In this document: one piece after another, positions 60,283 through 64,000 of the stretch
How positions within the stretch are numbered: position 1 is the stretch's first letter
Layout of the letters: each line of letters opens with the position of its first letter
Assembly: GCF_001753165.1 (NCBI RefSeq)
Contig: NZ_CP017448.1
Span: forward strand, 514,462 to 578,461
DNA length: 64,000 bases
From: Acidihalobacter aeolianus
GTDB lineage: Bacteria > Pseudomonadota > Gammaproteobacteria > DSM-5130 > Acidihalobacteraceae
Direction of reading: 5' to 3'
Translations under genes and position numbers: made by a program
The notes under the pieces: generated by a model
Database searches by the model: none
What the model was told of the DNA's origin: nothing
Seen by the model: the letters and a program-made list of their open reading frames with translations, nothing else

Positions 60283-62522
60283 GCGACATCCTTGTGGTCG
60301 GTCGTGAGCTTTGCGAGCAGGTGTTCGGGCAGGATCGGCACGGCATCGATGTTTACGCCGAGGGCGTGGCGGACGGCATTGGCCACCGCCGGAGCGGGGC
60401 CGTCCATCGGCAGCTCGCCGATGCCCTTGGCGCCGCCGGGGCCGGGGGCGTCGGCGGTTTCCTGGAAGAAGACACGGATCGGTGGCAGGTCGGCGCTGGT
60501 CGGCAGGATGTAGTTGGTGATGCGGTCGTTGGCCATCACCCCGGCATCGTTCCACACCACGTCCTCCAGAAGCGCGAGGCCGATGCCCTGGGCGACGCCG
60601 CCCTCGATCTGACCGGCGGCGATCACCGGATGCACCGCGCGGCCGATCTCCTGCACGGCGACGAAGTCGCGCACACTCACGGCGAGGGTATCGAGATCGA
60701 CCTCGACGTCGGCGACGTAGGTGGCCCAGGCGTAGCTGGCGTAGGCCGCGCCGCGGAAGTGTTGGTCGTCCCATTCGACCCCGGTAGGGGCGCGGTACTG
60801 GGCGATCTCGACGGTATTCCCGCCGGCGGCGTGCAGGCGGGCGCAGGCCGCGGCGAAGGCGGCCTCGTCGTATTGCCCGGGCAGACCGGCCTCGGCGCTC
60901 AGCCGCTCGATCATCGTGCGGGCGGCATCCTGGATCAGTCGTCCGACGACCATGCAGGTGCGCGAGGCCACCGTGGGGCCGGAATTCGGCACCACCTGGG
61001 TATCGGTCGGCGCGACGCGGACGCGGGCGATCGGCAACTGCAGCGCGTCGGCCGCGATCTGGGTGAAGGTGGTGGCCATGCCCTGGCCGATCTCGGTGCT
61101 GGAGCTCAGCAGCTCGACGAGGCCGTCCGCGGTGACGCGCAGGCCGGCCCTGGAGCGCAGGTTGACCTCGCCGTTGCCGGTGAAGCCGGAGCCGTGGCAG
61201 AAGGTGGCGAGACCGATGCCGCGGCGCGTGCGGTGGCCGGCGCGGTTCCAGGCCTCGTGCGCGGCGCGCCGCTGGGCGTAGTCGCTTTCCGCGAGCGCCT
61301 GTGCGAGCACGGCGTCGGCCACCGCGTCGTCGCCCGCGAGCTGGCCGGTGGCCGAGCGGTCGCCCGGCGCGAGCAGGTTGCGCCGGCGCAATTCGGCGGG
61401 GTCGAGCCCCAGCCGTTCGGCCAGACGGTCGAGCGCCGCTTCCAGGGCGAAGATGCTCTGCGGCGCGCCGAAGCCGCGGAAGGCGCCGAAGGGCGGGTGG
61501 TTGGAGGCCACCGCGCGGCCGCGCACGCGAACGTGCTCGCAGCGGTAGGGGCCGGGGGCGTGGATCACGCCGCGCGACAGCACCACCGGGCTGAGCGTGG
61601 TGTAGGCGCCACCGTCGAGTGCGAAGTCGAAATCGATCAGACACAGTCGGCCGTCGGCGTCGGCGCCGACGCGCACGCGGCTGCGCGAGGGGTGGCGCTT
61701 GGGCGTGGCGCGCATGTCCTCGCCGCGGTCGTAGATCATCTTCACCGGGCGCCCGCTCGCCTTGAGCGCGAGCAGAGCGACGTGGCAGGCGATCATCGAG
61801 GGGTATTCCTCCTTGCCGCCGAAACCGCCGCCGGTGGCCGTCTGCACGACGCGGATGCGCTCGGCCGGCAGGCCGGTGGCGTGCACCAGGGCGTCGAGCA
61901 CGTAATAAGGGCACTGCATCGAGCCCTCGATGCGCAGTTCGCCGTCGGGCATCAGGTGCCCGATCATGCCCTGCGGCTCGATGTAGACATGCTCCTGCGC
62001 GCCGGTGCGGAAGGTGCCCTCGATCACCGCGGCGGCCTGGCGCTCGCCCTCGGCGAGGTCGCCCTTGGCCAGGGTGTAATCGGTGAAGACGTTGTCCGGC
62101 ACGATGCGCCGCGACGAGACCAGTGCCTCGTCCACGTCGAACAGCGGTTCCGGTCCCGGCGTTTCGATCACTTCGATATGCGCCAGCGCCTCGGCCAGAC
62201 GTGCGCGGTCGGGGTGGGCGATCAGCGCCACCGGCTCAGCGGCATGGCGGTATTCGCCGGCGGCGAGCACCGGCTGGTCTTCAGCGATGGCCTTGACGCA
62301 GTTGGCGCCGGGAATGTCGGCGGCGGTCACGATCACGAATTCGGACCAGTCGCGGTCGGGATCGAGGCAGATGCCGCCCAGCGTGCCGCCCGGATGGCAG
62401 GTGCGCAGGGTCGCGGCGTGGAGCATGTCCGGATAGACGATGTCGTCCACGTAGCGCGCGCGGCCGGCAAGCTTGTCGTCCGCATCCACGCGTATCGGGC
62501 TGGTGCCGATGGTGTCGCTCAA
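60279..62522 (-). CDS. Molybdenum hydroxylase molybdopterin-binding large subunit (xanthine-dehydrogenase family)
   Basis: Catalytic subunit of 747 residues. The cofactor region has G-G-G-F-G-G-K-E (about 244-251) and the F-R-G-F-G-A-P-Q motif near 354. The essential Glu is Glu703 in G-G-A-K-G-I-G-E-L-P. Xanthine dehydrogenase, nicotinate and other N-heterocycle hydroxylases share this fold, so substrate is not fixed. The start is a TTG at 62522 with AGGAGACCAGGA upstream; no ATG fits the ribosome site. It is the first gene of a 12-gene operon down to 51889, headed by the sigma-54-like promoter and operator at 62565-62597. Confidence 0.93.
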   Translation of the reverse strand: MSDTIGTSPIRVDADDKLAGRARYVDDIVYPDMLHAATLRTCHPGGTLGGICLDPDRDWSEFVIVTAADIPGANCVKAIAEDQPVLAAGEYRHAAEPVALIAHPDRARLAEALAHIEVIETPGPEPLFDVDEALVSSRRIVPDNVFTDYTLAKGDLAEGERQAAAVIEGTFRTGAQEHVYIEPQGMIGHLMPDGELRIEGSMQCPYYVLDALVHATGLPAERIRVVQTATGGGFGGKEEYPSMIACHVALLALKASGRPVKMIYDRGEDMRATPKRHPSRSRVRVGADADGRLCLIDFDFALDGGAYTTLSPVVLSRGVIHAPGPYRCEHVRVRGRAVASNHPPFGAFRGFGAPQSIFALEAALDRLAERLGLDPAELRRRNLLAPGDRSATGQLAGDDAVADAVLAQALAESDYAQRRAAHEAWNRAGHRTRRGIGLATFCHGSGFTGNGEVNLRSRAGLRVTADGLVELLSSSTEIGQGMATTFTQIAADALQLPIARVRVAPTDTQVVPNSGPTVASRTCMVVGRLIQDAARTMIERLSAEAGLPGQYDEAAFAAACARLHAAGGNTVEIAQYRAPTGVEWDDQHFRGAAYASYAWATYVADVEVDLDTLAVSVRDFVAVQEIGRAVHPVIAAGQIEGGVAQGIGLALLEDVVWNDAGVMANDRITNYILPTSADLPPIRVFFQETADAPGPGGAKGIGELPMDGPAPAVANAVRHALGVNIDAVPILPEHLLAKLTTDHKDVA

Positions 62523-62564
62523 AGTTCCTGGTCTCCTGGCAAGTGCGCCGCCGCGCTCAATCTC

Positions 62565-62582
62565 ATGCAACGATGTATGCAA
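62565..62582. promoter_or_regulatory. Operator copy A before the molybdoenzyme operon
   Basis: ATGCAACGATGTATGCAA lies about 45 bp upstream of the TTG start at 62522. It differs from copy C (62857-62874) at three positions, each an A/T exchange, and it touches the -12 end of the sigma-54-like promoter. Binding there could block transcription. Confidence 0.6.
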
Positions 62583-62597
62583 GCAGAATGCGTGCCA
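62581..62597 (-). promoter_or_regulatory. Sigma-54-type -24/-12 promoter candidate
   Basis: On the minus strand TGGCACGCATTCTGCTT places GG and GC exactly 10 nt apart, as in the TGGCAC-N5-TTGC consensus (one mismatch before GC). It is about 60 bp upstream of the operon's first codon. NtrC-activated sigma-54 control would suit nitrogen scavenging from heterocycles. Confidence 0.5.
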
Positions 62598-62856
62598 GTC
62601 ATGGGCTATAGATCGATGCATGCAGAGCGTGGGCCAGACCGGGTTATGGCGTGGCGGGACTGCGGAGCGCGATTTCTTTGTGCCCCAATATAGTGCATGA
62701 CCTGTTCCGCAGCACTCGGATCGAGCGTTGTGCAGGGGCTCGGGCCCGGTGTTGCGCGCCCCTGAAACGGTCCGAATCTTGCTCCAATCAGGCGCCGCCG
62801 CGACCCTCGAAGCATCCCGTGCCGGTGCGGTCCTTGCTGGCATCAATCGTGAATAC

Positions 62857-62874
62857 ATGCATCGTTGTATGCAT
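62857..62874. promoter_or_regulatory. Operator copy C before the ABC transporter gene
   Basis: ATGCATCGTTGTATGCAT ends about 30 bp upstream of ATG 62904. ATGCAT occurs at both ends of the element (direct and inverted, as it is palindromic). It matches copy A, so one regulator probably controls both directions. Confidence 0.6.
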
Positions 62875-62903
62875 AAGTCGATGAGCAAAGTTTGCCTGAT
62901 TGC

Positions 62904-64000
62904 ATGAATTCTGACACCTCCCAGAACGTGACCGCCGTGCAGCCGCCGCGCCTCGAACTCGTGGGGCTGACCAAGCGTTTTCCAGGCGTGCTCGCCAACG
63001 ACCGGGTCGACGTGAGCGTCCGCGCCGGCGAGATTCATGCCCTGCTGGGCGAGAACGGCGCCGGCAAGAGCACGCTGATGAAGATGATCTACGGCCTGCT
63101 CGCGCCCGACGAGGGTTCGATCCTGTGGGAAGGCCGCGAGACCGTGATCGATGGGCCGGTGCATGCGCGTCGCCTCGGCATGGGCATGGTGCAGCAACAT
63201 TTTTCCCTGCTCGAAAGCCTCACCGTGGCCGAGAATCTGGCGCTCACGCTGAACCGGCGCGGACGCTGGGAGCCCGCGCGCGTGGCCGCACGCGTGGCCG
63301 AGGCGGAAGGCCGCTACGGTCTGGCGGTCGAGCCGCGCCGGCCGGTGCACAGCCTGTCGGTCGGGCAGCGCCAGCGGGTCGAGATCCTGCGCTGCCTGCT
63401 GCAGGAGGAACCGCTCAAGCTGCTGATCCTCGACGAGCCGACCGCGGTGCTCACGCCGCAGGAAGTGGGCGGGCTGTTCGAGGTGCTGCGCCGGCTTGCC
63501 GCGCAGGGGCTGAGCATCCTGTTCGTCAGCCACAAGCTCGACGAGGTCAAGGCGCTGTGCGAGCGCGTCACCGTGCTGCGCGGCGGCAGGGTGGTCGCGC
63601 GCCGCGACATGGCGGACGTAACGGTGGACGAGCTGGCCACGCTGATGGTCGGCGACCGCCCGCCGGCCCTGCGCGCGCGTCGCGCGGTGGCCGGCGCCGG
63701 CGAGGTCCGCCTGGCGCTGCAGGGGCTCGATCTAGCGCCAGACCATCCGCACGGCACCGCGCTGAGTCGAGCCTCCCTGGAGCTCAGGCGCGGCGAGATC
63801 CTGGGGCTGGCCGGGGTTTCGGGCAACGGCCAGCAGGAACTGCTCGCCGCGCTGGTGGGCGAGCGTCCGGTGCCGGCCGACTGTGTGCTGATCGACGGCG
63901 AACCGGTGGGCCGGATGGGCGTGGCCGAACGCCGCCGGCGCGGACTGCGCTACGTGCCGGAGGATCGTCTGGGTACCGGCGCCGTGCCCAGCCTCTCTTT
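62904..64000 (+). CDS. ABC transporter ATP-binding protein, nucleoside/BMP-type (partial)
   Basis: An uninterrupted frame of 365 codons continues past the window edge. It is a two-domain ATPase of the ribose/nucleoside (NupO/YufO-like) type. The first domain has Walker A G-E-N-G-A-G-K-S-T (about 48-56), signature L-S-V-G-Q-R-Q-R and Walker B L-L-I-L-D-E-P-T. The second begins about 265, with the degenerate loop G-V-S-G-N-G-Q-Q-E-L-L and Y-V-P-E-D-R-L-G-T-G. Such ATPases pair with BMP-family lipoproteins to import nucleosides or nucleobases. Permease genes should follow outside the window. The start overlaps a possible 8-codon leader (TGA at 62905-62907). Confidence 0.92.
   Translation, partial: MNSDTSQNVTAVQPPRLELVGLTKRFPGVLANDRVDVSVRAGEIHALLGENGAGKSTLMKMIYGLLAPDEGSILWEGRETVIDGPVHARRLGMGMVQQHFSLLESLTVAENLALTLNRRGRWEPARVAARVAEAEGRYGLAVEPRRPVHSLSVGQRQRVEILRCLLQEEPLKLLILDEPTAVLTPQEVGGLFEVLRRLAAQGLSILFVSHKLDEVKALCERVTVLRGGRVVARRDMADVTVDELATLMVGDRPPALRARRAVAGAGEVRLALQGLDLAPDHPHGTALSRASLELRRGEILGLAGVSGNGQQELLAALVGERPVPADCVLIDGEPVGRMGVAERRRRGLRYVPEDRLGTGAVPSLS

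Larger units (their letters stand above)
62523..62903. promoter_or_regulatory. Divergent control region of the catabolic operon and ABC transporter
   Basis: 381 bp between two divergent transcripts. It holds two matching 18-bp elements near each gene start, ATGCAACGATGTATGCAA (62565-62582) and ATGCATCGTTGTATGCAT (62857-62874), identical at 15 of 18 positions. GATGCATGCA also occurs at 62615-62624. A GntR-type regulator could bind TGTATGCA-like sites, but none is visible in the window. No other gene is seen here except a possible 8-codon leader at 62881. Confidence 0.6.

Noticed and set aside
60279-62522. Naming the molybdoenzyme xanthine dehydrogenase (xdhB)
   Set aside because: The fold is certain but the substrate is not; absence of urate-pathway genes and presence of a cyanurate/barbiturate-type hydrolase argue against a confident name.

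Overview
The window is a GC-rich, densely packed bacterial chromosome segment. A form II RubisCO operon with its CbbQ/CbbO activase and a divergent CbbR, several chemoreceptors, c-di-GMP proteins and an ExbBD-TonB set suggest a motile, Gram-negative, facultatively or obligately autotrophic proteobacterium. A sulfur- or iron-oxidising gammaproteobacterium is the best guess, but no rRNA or tRNA is present to settle it.

Layout. 0-5.7 kb: housekeeping and stress genes (LysE exporter, TspO, NAD-dependent epimerase, Ada-type repair methyltransferase, MFS exporter, and a VOC protein divergent from a WYL regulator with a clear palindromic operator). 5.9-10.8 kb: an AT-richer patch with a soluble four-PAS chemoreceptor, a complete IS66-type element with terminal repeats and an 8-bp target duplication, and a hypothetical protein with a duplicated C-terminal motif. 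11-14.1 kb: glutamate dehydrogenase and a two-gene unit of unknown role. 14.2-16.7 kb: a hipBA toxin-antitoxin pair with large operator palindromes and a decayed tyrosine-recombinase tail. 16.7-22.7 kb: cbbO-cbbQ-cbbM and divergent cbbR. 23-32 kb: signalling (MCP, PsiE-like protein, GGDEF-EAL protein, Aer-like receptor). 32-42 kb: AlkB, a secreted-type phosphoesterase, small membrane proteins, upp, a chimeric acetyltransferase-nitrilase, an EAL protein, an SDR, a MOSC protein and a short asparaginase. 42-50 kb: exbB-exbD-tonB and a tripartite RND efflux operon ending in a strong terminator. 50-64 kb: an FAD-dependent oxidoreductase, then a 12-gene minus-strand operon divergent from a nucleoside/nucleobase-type ABC transporter that runs off the window.

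The 51.9-64 kb cluster is the most interesting part. It couples a three-subunit molybdenum hydroxylase and its cofactor genes (XdhC, MocA-like transferase) to a cyanuric-acid-hydrolase/barbiturase-type ring-opening enzyme, an isochorismatase-like amidohydrolase, the AtzG/AtzE/AtzH-type set, an AllA-like protein and a secreted nucleoside-permease-family protein. Uricase and allantoinase are absent from the visible genes. The inferred role is oxidation, ring opening and stepwise deamination of an N-heterocycle for nitrogen. Matching 18-bp operators and a sigma-54-type promoter lie in the divergent intergenic region.
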